In this document: positions 1 through 10,115 of the stretch, piece after piece
Layout of the letters: each line of letters begins with the position of its first letter
Position numbering within the stretch: position 1 is the stretch's first letter
DNA from: Rhinopithecus roxellana
Lineage: Eukaryota > Chordata > Mammalia > Primates > Cercopithecidae
Assembly: GCF_007565055.1 (NCBI RefSeq)
Contig: NC_044554.1
Span: forward strand, 138,755,463-138,819,462
Reading direction: 5' to 3'
DNA: 64,000 nucleotides
Program-made: the position numbers and the translations under genes
Notes under the pieces: generated by a model
What the model saw: the letters and a program-made list of their open reading frames with translations, nothing else
Told to the model about the DNA's origin: nothing
The model's database searches: none

Positions 1-63
1 AACTACAGATTCTGTTTCAGTAGATCTGGGGACTGCCATGCCTCATTTCTAACAAGCTCCCAG
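1..63 (+). mobile_element. MER5A-like hAT-Charlie fragment
   Basis: The stretch reads like the second half of MER5A: an AGATTCTG(T/A)TTCAGTAG(A/G)TCTGGGG core, then CATTTCTAACAAGCTCCCAGG. MER5A is a non-autonomous hAT DNA transposon of early mammalian age. The 5' part lies outside the window and the 3' terminal repeat is missing. Confidence 0.7.
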
Positions 64-206
64 GAAACTGTCCTCACAACTACTACCCAGGTTAAGAAAC
101 AGAACATTGCCAAGCTGTTTCAGCATCTCCTACATGTGCCTTATCTCATTTATAGCCCTTTACTTTCCTAAAGTGTAACCACTATCCTGAAGTTTATGGT
201 AACCAC

Positions 207-242
<36 letters not shown>

Positions 243-620
243 AGACGGAGTTTCTCTCTGTTCCCCAGGCTGGAGTGCAGTGAACGGATCTCAGCTCACT
301 GCAAGCTCCGCCTCCCGGGTTTACGCCATTCTCCTGCCTCAGCCTCCCGAGTAGCTGGGACTACAGGCACCCGCCACCTCGCCCAGCTAGTTTTTTGTAT
401 TTTTCAGTAGAGATGGGGTTTCACCGTGTTAGCCAGGATGGTCTTGATCTCCTGACCTCGTGATCCGCCCATCTCGGCCTCCCAAAGTGCTGGGATTACA
501 GGCTTGGGCCACCGCGCCCGGCCCATTTTTTGCATTTCTTTGTGTATATATTATCCAAATGTGAATTTCTAGAATCTGTAGTGTAGTCTTGGCCAACTTT
601 TAAGTTGGTATCTTTTGGAG
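64..620 (-). mobile_element. Ancient L1M 3' end, split by an Alu
   Basis: Phrases such as GGTTAAGAAACAGAACATTGCC and TAACCACTATCCTGA are typical of L1MC/L1ME 3' regions read in reverse. The host sequence seems to resume after the Alu at 212-523. Heavy divergence makes the edges approximate. Confidence 0.5.
212..523 (-). mobile_element. AluYR (Old World monkey AluY), full length
   Basis: A 29-base T tract leads into GAGACGGAGTTTC and the element closes with CCGCGCCCGGCC, so it is a complete Alu on the minus strand. It carries the cercopithecid changes: CAGCTAGTTTTTTG instead of GGCTAATTTTTTG, and ACGGATCTCAGCTCACTGC. A few private mutations are present. I see no convincing target-site duplication. 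Confidence 0.93.
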
Positions 621-704
621 ATATATATATGAAATATATATTATATATATAATATGTAATATATTAAATTATATATATTTTATATATATAAAATATGTAT
701 TAAT
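618..704. repeat. AT-rich (TA)n-like simple repeat
   Basis: An imperfect run of TATATA, AATATA and TTATATA blocks with several small palindromes. It abuts the L1 3' end at about 705, so it may have grown from the degenerate A-tail of that L1. Confidence 0.8.
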
Positions 705-1055
705 TTCCACAGATTTTTGGGTAACAGATGGCATTTGGTTACATGAGTGAGTTCTTTAGTGCTGATCTGTGAAATTTTGGTGCACTCATTACCCAAGCAG
801 TATACACTGAACCCAATTTGTAGTCTTTTATCCCTCAGCCTCCACCCATCCTTTGCCCCAAGTCCCCAGAGTCCATTGTATCATTCTCATGCCTTTGCAT
901 CCTTATAGCTTAGCTCCTACTTATGAATGAGAACATATGATGTTTGGCTTTCCATTCCTGAGTTACTTCACTTAAAACAAAAGTCTGCAGTTCCATTCAG
1001 GTTGCTGCAAATGCCATTAATTCATTCCTTTTTTATGGCTGAGTAGTATTCCATC

Positions 1056-1103
<48 letters not shown>

Positions 1104-1290
1104 CACAGTTTCCTTTTTCAATGGTTGATCAATGGTCATCTGGGCTGGTTCCATATTTTTGCAATTGCAAATTGTGCTGCTATAAACATGCATGTGCAAG
1201 TATCTTTTTCATATAATGACTTCTTTTCCTCTGAGTAGATAGCCAGTAGTGGGATTGCTAGATCAAATGGTAGTTCTACTTTTATTTCAT
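705..1290 (-). mobile_element. L1PB/L1MA-type 3' end
   Basis: The 3'UTR phrase CAGATTTTTGGGTAACAGATG runs into the reversed end of ORF2 (TTTTATGGCTGAGTAGTATTCC, then AGCCAGTAGTGGGATTGCTAGA). It is a 5'-truncated insertion of several hundred bases. A tetranucleotide array has expanded inside it at 1056-1103. Confidence 0.85.
1056..1103 (+). repeat. (ATCT)n microsatellite inside L1
   Basis: About 12 uninterrupted ATCT units replace the spot where L1 ORF2 in reverse normally reads CCATTGTGTATATATACCAC. This places its origin inside the already inserted L1. Confidence 0.95.
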
Positions 1291-2180
1291 ATTCTACCAC
1301 TATCCTTTTCTTTTCCTCATAATTTATCTGATGAAGAACCTGGGACATTTTACCTGTAGTTTCCTGCATCTGGATTTTGTTGTTGACTAATGGTGCAATT
1401 CCACCGGTTCCTCTGCCTTCTACATTTTTTGGAAATTGGCAACCTTATTCAGAAATCTAATCAGACTCAGTTTTGATTCCTTTGCAAAGACTGTATATAG
1501 ATGGTAGTGTGTTTTTTCATCAGAAAGTCCATAATGCCTGATTGTCCTTCCTTTTTGAGTTACCAGCCGTTAATTCTCAATATCTGGTCCATTAATTAAT
1601 TGGCAAAGACAAAATAGTGATATTCTTATTTTTATCATTTCATTTACATTTATTAACTTAGATGATTTTTTATAAGGATATACTTCCTCATCTTCTATGA
1701 TAGTGTAATTTTATATAGGAAAGGAAGTATATGTTTTTAACATTTTTATCTTATTTGTCCATTTTCAGCATTATAAATTAAGTTCCTGTCATCACCTTGA
1801 GAAAGTAGCTAGTTTTAAAAAAAATCGTATGTCATTATGAACTGATGAACTGAACTTTTTTTTTTTTTTAATATTCAATCCATTGTAATTCTTATTGTAA
1901 CTCAAACTCAAATTGCCCCCTTTTTTGGCTAGTGGGAATCTGTTTAAGTTGGCTCCTGAGTTTTTTTTAGCAGAGTAGTCTATGGAAATTTTCTAGGTGT
2001 CTGGTATGTCACAATGTTCCAGGCTTATTCAGAGTATTTCCTGACCCAGGCCTGGATTCAACCATGTATCCAAGAAGCTCTGGTTTCTTTTAATAGGAAA
2101 TAGTATTTTATGACAACTCTCTGGAATAAGTTGCTACTAAATTGTTAGTGTTTCTAGAATGTCTTAGATAAAGCTAGGAT
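1291..2180. mobile_element. Very old L1M-like 3' region (tentative)
   Basis: Scattered phrases resemble the untranslated parts of ancient L1M elements: CCATAATGCCTGATTGTCC, GGCTAGTGGGAATCTGTTTAAG and ATGTTCCAGGCTTATTCAGAG. Conservation is patchy and polarity cannot be settled by eye. The sequence could instead be HAL1 or another old LINE. Confidence 0.4.
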
Positions 2181-2425
2181 ATGAGGTATTTAGAGATAAA
2201 GGAATTAGAGATAAAGTAATTTATGCATAAGTTTGATATTGTCAATTCAAATTGAGGATTAAGAAGCTTTTCCCCAAACTCTTCTATATTACATTTTTAA
2301 TTTTTCTTCCACTCTGAGAATCCTGGTTCTTAAGAACACAGAGATGAAAGTATTCAACAATTGTTCATTTATTAAAATTCCCACATTACACATATAACTT
2401 CATATAATATTACTAAATTTTTTCT
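2181..2425. other. Unassigned AT-rich spacer
   Basis: No motif, frame or repeat family is recognisable. Confidence 0.5.
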
Positions 2426-2745
2426 AATTTTTTAAATGAAAAGTGTATATATTTGTGGTGTACAATATTATGTTTGATATATGTATACATTGCAGAATGG
2501 CTAAATCAAACTTATTTAGCATATGAATTATCTCACATACTTATTTTTTATGGTGAGAACACAAAACCTACTCTTAGAAATTTTCAACTATAAAATATAT
2601 TGTTATTAACCATAGTTGCCATGATACACAATACATCTCTTGAACTTATTTCACCTTTCTAGATGAAATATTGTATCCTTTGATGAATAGTTCCCTAATC
2701 CCTCCATCCCCCAGCCTTGGTTACCACTAGTTTTGATTATTCCCC
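2426..2745 (-). mobile_element. L1MA/L1MB 3'UTR fragment
   Basis: The series GTGGTGTACAATATTATGTT, ATGTATACATTGCAGAATGG, TTATGGTGAGAACAC and CCCCCAGCCTTGGTTACCAC matches the reversed 3'UTR of L1MA/L1MB elements. The fragment ends before ORF2 is reached. Confidence 0.8.
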
Positions 2746-3068
2746 ATTATGAGGTCCTATCCTGCAAGACAGTCCTGACAGAATAGTTTTGAGACACACA
2801 GAGATTAGATTACTCTAGACCCTTCAGAACATCTTACTGTGGGTCTCCCGCAGTCACCCTTATCACGAATGGACAATGGTCCTTCCATTTTCTTAAGTTA
2901 TTTTCAAATTGGGCTGCCACTTTACAGTGAGTACCTGTTGGCTAATAGCAATTTTTGGTTCTAAAATTTGTCGGATTCTCTGTTGCTTCCCATGCTTTCT
3001 CCTGCACAGATGCTAAGTTATAGATCTTACTGCTGTTAGTGTCTTGTCTGTCTACCTGTTGTATTTAT
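2746..3068. other. Unassigned sequence
   Basis: Mixed-composition DNA just upstream of an Alu target site. I recognise no repeat family, no splice-framed exon and no long frame. Confidence 0.5.
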
Positions 3069-3083
3069 AAAATACACTTTATC

Positions 3084-3412
3084 GGCCGGGCGCGGTGGCT
3101 CAAGCCTGTAATCCCAGCACTTTGGGAGGCCGAGACGGGCGGATCGCAAGGTCAGGAGATCGAGACCATCCTGGCTAATAGCGGTGAAACCCTGTCTCTA
3201 CTAAAGAATACAAAAAAAAAAAAAACTAGCCGGTCGACAAGGCGGACGCCTGTAGTCCCAGCTACTTGGGAGGCGGAGGCAGGAGAATGGCGTAAACCTG
3301 GAGGCGGAGCTTGCAGTGAGCTGAGATCCGGCCACCGCACTCCAGCCTGGGCGACAGAGCCAGACTCCGTCTCAAAAAAAAAAAAATAAAATAAAAAATA
3401 AAAAAATAAAAT
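3084..3412 (+). mobile_element. AluYR, full length, with target-site duplication
   Basis: The element starts GGCCGGGCGCGGTGGCTCAA and holds the monkey-specific CTCAAGCC, AACTAGCC and GATCCGGCCAC. Its A-tail has matured into (AAAAT)n-like repeats. The flanking direct repeat AAAATACACTTTATC (3069-3083) recurs as AAAATCCACTTTATC (3413-3427), one mismatch in 15, which fixes both edges. Confidence 0.97.
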
Positions 3413-3427
3413 AAAATCCACTTTATC

Positions 3428-3900
3428 AAAAGATAATTTACATACAGTGAAATGTATTAATTTCAAGGGTACAAATTTATGAATTTTGACAGTAAACATA
3501 GAGAAAAATCTCAATTGTCCCCAAAACTTCCCTGTGCCCTTTGATTTTCATACCACATATCTCAGGCCCTAGACAACCTCCAATCTGCTTTCTATTAACA
3601 TAATTCATTTTATTATTTAGAATTCCATATAAGTGATATCACACCAAATGCATTCTTGGCTGACTTTTTTTCTTTTAGCATAAAGAAAGAAAATATTCTG
3701 ACTTTGAAATATATCTACATGATTGCATTCATGAGAAATCTGTTCCTGAGTAATTTTCCGTTGTTTAGATGTACCATAATTTGTGTATCCATTCACTTGT
3801 TGGTGCCCATTTTAATGGTGTCCAGTTTTTGGCTTGCATGGATGGATTCTGGATGTGAAGTCTATGGTCGTTCTTTGTTTCCCTGTACATGGTACATGTA
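3428..3900 (-). mobile_element. Ancient L1M (L1MC/L1ME) 3' end
   Basis: The order of weak matches fits reversed L1M: TAATTTACATACAGTGAAAT, then the CTCCAATCTGCTTTC block, AATTCCATATAAGTGATATC, ACCATAATTTGTGTATCCATTC, and a GTCCAGTTTTTGGCT stretch. The target of the preceding AluYR insertion lies at its left edge. Confidence 0.6.
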
Positions 3901-4099
3901 TCTTTTCCCTCTGGCTGCTTTTATCATTTTCTTTTAATCATTTGCTTTACACTGTGTTAACTAAAATTGTCATGTTGGAATCATGTTCTTGCTTTACTTG
4001 GTTCACATATATTTCCACTAATGTGGTAGTATGAGAAGGGAGGATTGACTATAGTTTCAAAATATATTTACCAAATCAGTGAGGTGACTTGATTCAACT
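3901..4099. other. Unassigned spacer
   Basis: No recognisable element between two old L1 fragments. Confidence 0.4.
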
Positions 4100-5482
4100 C
4101 TAGGCAAATGAATTTTTAAAAAACTTGCAATAAGTAAATAAATTTACAGAGGATTATAAATTACTTATACAAGAAAATATATACAAATTTAATAGACAAT
4201 TAACATAGATGGCAAAAGGTAAAATGGTCATGGTTACTTTCCTTAAAAGTTTCCAGACTCAGATGACTTCTTAGGTGAATTTTATCAAACATTTTTAGAC
4301 AGATATCCTTGATGCTTTAAAAATGTTTCAAGCACACAGAATGAAAAATAAAAATGCTTCATTTTTTAAAAATAAGTAGCATAGTGTTGATCTGACAAAC
4401 TAATACAACAGAGAAAAATTAGAGACTAGACTTACTTACAAGTGTTATTGAAGAATCCCAAATGTCAGATAAATAATAGCATTAAATAAATGAATTATGG
4501 ACAAGTAAACTTCATATCAAGAAAATAATGACAGTTCAATATTAATAAATCTGTAATTTATCATTTAATAAGTCAGTAGGGGAAATCCTATTTGTCTCCA
4601 GAGATGCTGAAAAGGCAACTGATATGATTTATATCCATTTCTTATTTTTAAAAAACATCCAATCAAAAAGAAACAGATTAAACCAAAAACCAGGGTCATT
4701 CTCAATGATGAAGCAGTGGATTCATTTCTATTAAAGTCTAGTGGAAGAAATGCTATTCACTGTTATTTCTATTTAATATCATTCTATAAATTCTAATAAA
4801 AGATTAGAGGAAGGCAAAGTGTGAGTAGTGAGAAAGAAGTGACAAATTTATTACTATTTGCAGTTGATATAATATTTACTAGAAAATCCGAAATAATTAG
4901 TTTTAAATGTACATGATATGAAAGAAAATATATTTTACTAAAATTTCTGGTTACAAATTTGATATAAAAATCAATAGCTTAATAATAATATGTTATATAC
5001 TTGCAAATTGCTAAAAGGGTACATTGCTAAGTACTCTCACCACAAAATAATAAGTATGCGAGGTAATGGATATGTTAATTAGCTTGATTTAGTCATTCCA
5101 CAATGTATACCATAACTGTATACAACTTTTGTCAACTAAAAAATAAGTTTAAAAAATCAATAGCATTCATATACACAAACAAAACAATGCATTAGAAAAT
5201 ATAAAAAGGTATCTTATTTCAAATAGTAAAAGACAAAATATATTGGAATAGATTTAAGAAGACATCTAAGGGATCTAAATAAAAAACATTTTGACTCTAT
5301 TTATGAGCTTTCATAAAGGAAGGCTCAACTAAGTAGAAATACATTGTTCTTGGTTTAAAAAGCTTCCTGAAATTGTGTCAGAAATCTCCAAATTAATTCA
5401 TAAATTAAAAGTGCTCCCAAACAACAACAAAAAAACTAGCATAAAAAAAAAAATTGACAATTTGGTTTCAAAGTTCATTTGG
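4100..5482 (+). mobile_element. Ancient L1 ORF2 fragment, plus strand
   Basis: Degenerate ORF2 landmarks appear in order: GATGACTTCTTAGGTGAATTTTA (reverse transcriptase start), AGAGATGCTGAAAAGGCAAC, TTTGCAGTTGATATAATA (position of the YADD catalytic box, now destroyed), and TTCAAAGTTCATTTGGA at the end. Stops and frameshifts are frequent. A younger L1 3' end interrupts it at 4979-5151. Confidence 0.75.
4979..5151 (+). mobile_element. L1MA/L1MB 3' tail nested in older L1
   Basis: The 3'UTR phrases GCGAGGTAATGGATATGTTA, TTAGCTTGATTTAGTCATTCC and GTCAACTAAAAAATAAG mark the last ~170 bases of an L1MA/MB. It is flanked by the 13-base direct repeat AAAAATCAATAGC at 4966-4978 and 5152-5164. Host ORF2 sequence continues directly across. 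Confidence 0.88.
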
Positions 5483-6640
5483 AGACGTTATAGTGCTTAA
5501 AATAATTTTCCATGTCTTTTGAGGATAGAAAAATATAACAGAATAGTAGTATAAAATAACTAATTTCATATGAGAATTCAGCATGAAATTTGATTTCAAA
5601 TATTTTTATATGTGGTATTGAGCCAAATGTTAGTTCTTTGGGGAAAAAACACTGCATTTCTTCTGAACTCTTTTTAAATTTAAAAATGAAATTAAATTAA
5701 TACTAAACCAGGGGATAATAAACATTGGTGAATAGATTTTACTTAACAATGTATCACAGAAACCTTTGATATCTGGCACACAAACATCTGCATTACTTTA
5801 ATAACACATGTTTTTTTTATTTAGGACCATATTATAACTTATGTAAATATAACCTATGGCTAGGTATTAAATTACTTCCATATTAGAAGCAATGCTAAAA
5901 TGAACATCCTTTCCAAATGAATAAGTGATATTTGTAGGAGAAATTAAAGTGCAAAAGAGTATGATGTACACACATTTTTAGAAAATCATGTAGTCAGATT
6001 TATCTTCTGTAATATTAAATTTCAACTTCAAATGTTAAGAAAAAATTTTAATTGTGTTTGTGCCTTGGATAGAAATTGGGTTTGTGAAATGAAAGTGACA
6101 TACCATTTTATTGTGCATTAACCAGTGCATGTTATTTATTAATGAACTTGTTGGATAGTTAAAGGGAGGATGTCTACAGTGGAAGTGAGGAGAGCAAACT
6201 GCAGAGCGTTGTGGATCTGTGATCTTATTTTTACAGAAAGAAAGCTATTTGTAAATATATAATTTGAACTCAAAATGATTGGAACAAAACGAGAAGAGTT
6301 ATAAATAAAAAAGAAAAAGGGAATAAAATAACGCTCTTGGGAAGACATCAAAGATATCTGGATTTGTTTCTAACGATTTTTCTCAATTAGCTAAAATTAG
6401 ATTCAGTTCCAGGAGATGCCATTAATATTTCATGATAACATTATTTAAACTAATAAAAAATATATATTTATCTCTTGTCAAAATTTTAATTTTTAAAACC
6501 ACATTCTTTCTTTCCCTCCTGTTAAGAATCTTGTAACTCTTTTAGTGTACAACATGGTGACTCACAATCTCTAAAAAGTATCTGGTAAATATATGTGATG
6601 GAGAAAAAAGGAAAGCCCATACAAAATTAAACAAGGAACA
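5483..6640. other. Mostly unassigned AT-rich DNA
   Basis: Around 5815-5960 a weak match to reversed L1M4 3' sequence is visible (GAAGCAATGCTAAAATGAACATCC). The rest, including 5990-6600, shows no repeat family, no gene-like frame and no RNA gene I can recognise. Confidence 0.45.
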
Positions 6641-6644
6641 GACT

Positions 6645-6821
6645 CAGTCTCTACTAAAGATACAAAAGAATTAGCCGGGCGTGGTGGTGGGCGCCTGTAG
6701 TCCCAGCTACTCAGGAGGCTGAGACAGGAGAATGGCGTGAACCCGGGAGGCGGAGCTTGCAGTGAGCCGAGATCATACCACTGCACTCCAGCCTGGGCGA
6801 CAGAGCGAGACTCCGTCTCAG

Positions 6822-6851
<30 letters not shown>
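6645..6851 (+). mobile_element. AluY, 5'-truncated
   Basis: It begins mid-element at GTCTCTACTAAAGATAC and runs through AGCCGGGCGTGGTGGTGGGC and GAGCGAGACTCCGTCTC into a ~30-base A tract. The left arm up to about consensus position 110 is missing, so this is a truncated insertion. Confidence 0.9.
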
Positions 6852-6853
<2 letters not shown>

Positions 6854-7019
6854 AACAAAGTAACAAAGTGAAGAATATAAGAAATAAAAAATAAGTCAAA
6901 AAATGAGAATGTTTATGGAGGTAGAGGTTATTCCTCAAACCACATTTGACATTGTGAGATGCAAATAGATTTTTGTCCATAAAGTGCAAGACTAGATAAT
7001 TAAATGGATCTCCTTTTGA

Positions 7020-7370
7020 ATGCTACAAGACTCCTTCAGGTATCTATTCAAAGGGAATTTTCTCAATGGAACCTACCTGGACCATCCCATTTAAAAACTG
7101 TATTCGCCCACCCATTCCTTCATCTGGATTTTTTTTTTAACTCTGTTCTGTGTGTTCCTTTTTCATAGCACTTACCACCTTCTAAAAGTTCATAGACTTA
7201 TTTATTATATTTATAATTGTGACAGAACCTAACTTCCCTGGCAGAACCTAACTTCCAAGAAGATAGAGATCTGTGTAATTTGTTCTCTGATGTACTAATA
7301 GCACCTGGAATAATGCTCACACATAATAAGCATTCAATAAATATGTGTGAATAAATGAAAATATATAGAA
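7020..7370 (+). mobile_element. L2 3' end
   Basis: It shows the L2 tail pattern: ATAGCACTTACCACCTTCTA, AGATAGAGATCTGTG, AGCACCTGGAATAATGCTCA, then AAGCATTCAATAAATATGTG with GAATAAATGAA. A 15-base stretch, CAGAACCTAACTTCC, is duplicated inside it (7223-7237 and 7242-7256). Confidence 0.82.
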
Positions 7371-8124
7371 GAAATTACTAGCCATAAAAGCAAAACATCA
7401 CAGTACATTTTTAGGCAAGGCTAGAGATTTAACTCGCAAGGATTTAAAAGCATTCTTAATAGACTGAGTAGAGGAATAGATTAATTAAAAATTTAGAATC
7501 TATAAAATATTTATGAAGCACCTCTGTGGTAAAGTACATTAACTGAAGAGTATGAATATATTAATAATTAAAATCACAATACATTTTAGAATTGATATTT
7601 CAAGAAGTTTTTTTAAAACATCCAATTTGCTTTCCTAGAAACAATATATTTGCCCTCTCTCCTTTGGTCATATGCATTCACATCCCAATAGCCTTCTAAT
7701 CATAGGATCTTGGGTAGATATTGCATCCAGTGCTTTTCACAACTTCGTTTCTAATGCCCTTCAGCTACTCATTCCCAGGACCACACCTTGAAGCTTGCCA
7801 ACACTTGCAAAGCTTTCACATTTGATATAATCAGTTTCCACCTGTAGTCTTCTGACCATGATTTCCTATTTTACACTAAACTCAGTTATTCAGCCAGTTA
7901 TTCAAACTAAATCTAATCTTGAATCTAAGGGTTGAATCCCATGTCCACTGAATGTTTTCCTTTGCCTCAAAGCATTGGCTGCTTTCTGTAGTAACTTCCC
8001 ATCTTTGCAAGGTCAGATTTCATGACCTATCACTTCATCCACTCTTCTTCTACATAGATAGTATTAATATTAATACTAATTCCATGTTAAAACTAATACT
8101 ACATTTAATGCCAATACTAATATA
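7371..8124. other. Unassigned, partly L2-like
   Basis: 7371-7620 is AT-rich and featureless. From 7620 the pyrimidine-rich text is compatible with degraded L2 body, but I cannot place it. A perfect 20-base AT palindrome sits at 8059-8078. Confidence 0.4.
8059..8078. repeat. Perfect 20-base palindrome
   Basis: TAGTATTAAT is followed immediately by its reverse complement ATTAATACTA. Related TAATACTA words continue downstream to 8120. Confidence 0.9.
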
Positions 8125-8375
8125 AATAGTTAACATTTTTGAGCACCTGGTACATGCCCAACATTATTCTAGTCTCTGTGCATGTAGTGTCTAGTTTAAT
8201 CTTCACCACTCCATAGGTAACTTTTGTGTTATCCTCATTACACATATGAAAAAAGCTAAAGGAAAATATGGTTAAAATTCTTGCTTAAGGTGGCACAACT
8301 GAGATTTGGAACTAGGCTACGAAGCCCAAAAATCAGGTTCCAGAGCTTACACTCCTAACCATGGTATCTGCCTTC
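8125..8375 (+). mobile_element. MIR SINE
   Basis: The MIR order is kept: GAGCACCTGGTACATGCCCA, TTTAATCTTCACCACTCC, ATCCTCATTACACATATGAA, GGTGGCACAACTGAGATTTG, and ACTCCTAACCATGGTATCTG. It is near full length and interrupts L2 body sequence. Confidence 0.9.
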
Positions 8376-8633
8376 ACACTTCGTTGAAACTGCCTTTGCA
8401 AGTTTACATTGACCTGCCTACTGCTAAGTGTAATCAACACTTATTCTCCATGGCAGATAGGTGAAAGGATACATTTATGATCTCCAATCTCAACTAAACT
8501 CTCGAATTCTCTCCAAAGTCTTCTGGTTGGTTGACTCTCTCTCCCGTTCTCTGTAGCAACTCTATCAAATGATCTGTACTTGTTCAAACTTTACTTCCAT
8601 TTCATTTATTATTAAAATATAAAAATAACCCGT
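8376..8633 (+). mobile_element. L2 body fragment
   Basis: AACTGCCTTTGCAAGTTTACA and TTGACCTGCCTACTGCTAAG fit the L2 reverse-transcriptase coding region. The fragment appears to be the upstream part of the L2 that resumes at 9417. Confidence 0.55.
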
Positions 8634-9104
8634 GTTAAAAAGGTAAACTGAGGCACAGTAAATTTTTTAAAGAGTTTATTTGAGCAAACAATGATTCATT
8701 AATTGGGACGTTCCAGACAACAATTGGTTCAGGAGATCCACCAGGAAAATGCAAGAGGGAGGTTTTTATGAAATGAATACAGAAATAAAGCAAATAAGAT
8801 ATTTGATTGGTTATAGCTATACAGTTGCCTTATTTGGTCTATGCTGTTGGATAGTCCTGAGTTATATAATTATAATTTTTGTTGGCTGCTTCCAATTGAT
8901 TGAACTTAATTTCTGTTTTTCTTTAATATATACATTCACAATAAATAGCTCAAGGTAAGTTTCACTTATGTTTGCGTATTGAGCAAGGTTAAAGTTGCTT
9001 AAGAGGCCTGACTAGATTTGATTGCTCAGAAATTTTTCAGTCTTGGTCTCCATGTTTATTTATTTTAATACTTGTTTAAGGGGGAAAGTTGAAAGTATCA
9101 GATA
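8634..9104 (-). mobile_element. Probable solitary LTR, family unassigned
   Basis: Read on the minus strand, the block ends in AAATAAACTCTTTAAAA and TGTGCCTCAGTTTACC, a polyadenylation-signal layout typical of LTRs, and it starts near CATGGAGACCAAGACTG. It splits L2 sequence, as an insertion would. I cannot name the family. No exact short target duplication is evident, and an Alu occupies its right edge. Confidence 0.5.
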
Positions 9105-9402
9105 GCCGGGCACAGTGGTTCACGCCTGTAATCCCAGCACTTTGGGAGGCTAAGGCGGGTGGATCATGAGGTCAGGTGTTCAAGTCCAGCCTAGCCAACA
9201 TAGTGAAACCCCGTCTCTACTAAAAATAAAAATAATTAGCTGATCATGGTGGCAGGCACCTGTAATCCCAGCTATTTGGGAGGCTGAGGCAGGAGAATCA
9301 CTTGAACCTGGGAGGTGGATGTTGCAGTGAACCGAGATTGCGCCACTTCACTCCAGCCCGGGGAACAGTGTGAGACTCCATCTCAGAAGAAAAAAAAAAA
9401 AA
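9105..9402 (+). mobile_element. AluS, full length, perfect target-site duplication
   Basis: A complete dimeric Alu with a (G)A-rich tail. The direct repeat GAAAGTATCAGATA flanks it perfectly (9091-9104 and 9403-9416). Diagnostic positions are of AluS rather than AluY type (AGCCTAGCCAACATAGTG). Confidence 0.96.
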
Positions 9403-9416
9403 GAAAGTATCAGATA

Positions 9417-10115
9417 AATTTACCCATACCTCTCTCATACCTCTTACTACCATGGACATTTATTTCTCCTCCTAGTTAGTGCTGTTCCTCTAACCTTGTC
9501 GTCATATCTCCTCCTGCTTCTCAGGGAGCAAGGAGAGCTTACCACTTTTGCTTTCACAAAACACTTTTACCTTCCCTGTCACTGCAGTCTTACAACTTTG
9601 CACTTACTTTTGTGACTGCTTATTTTTACTCTCTGTTGCCTTCTATTTCTCTGCCTTACTCTTAAGTTCTGGTGTTTATCAGGATTCAACTCTAGGCTTT
9701 ATTCTTTTGGCATGCTATATATTACCACTAGCCTCTGTCATCCATTTTCATTGTTTCAGTTATTACAGTTAGCCTAAAATTTGTATCTTTCACTCAGATC
9801 TCTCCTGAGCTTTAAACCAGTGTATGTAACCATACACTGGATATTTCTGTTTGAATGTTCCATAAGCACCTTAAATTCAGTGTCTAAAAGTGAACCCTCA
9901 TTCTCCTCAATGAACCTCCTGTTTCTCCCATATTTTATAGTGAATTGGGATCACTATCCACTCAGTTGTGTAAGATGTAAACTTCAAAGTAACGTCATTC
10001 AAAAATGTTGCCGTTCTCTCAACCCTGACATCCAATCAGCCTTCAAAACTTGCCCATTCTACCTTCTATATATATCTTGAATCTCTCCACTTCTCTCTAA
10101 GACAACTGACATTTT
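9417..10115 (+). mobile_element. L2 body, reverse-transcriptase region
   Basis: Recognisable L2 coding phrases: CAACTCTAGGCTTTATTC, TCAGATCTCTCCTGAGC, TTCCATAAGCACCTTAAATTC, GTCTAAAAGTGAACC, and CCTGACATCCAATCAGCC. The two unbroken frames of 74 and 99 codons here are decayed L2 text, not a gene. It contains a perfect hairpin at 9817-9840. Confidence 0.8.
9817..9840. repeat. Perfect 10-base-arm hairpin in L2
   Basis: CCAGTGTATG, loop TAAC, then CATACACTGG. The arms are exactly complementary, whereas the L2 text I recall for this place is not palindromic. Confidence 0.9.

Noticed and set aside
212..523. Search for a target-site duplication around the first AluYR
   Set aside because: Left (AACCACTTTAC) and right (CCATTTTTTGC) flanks do not match convincingly, so none is claimed.
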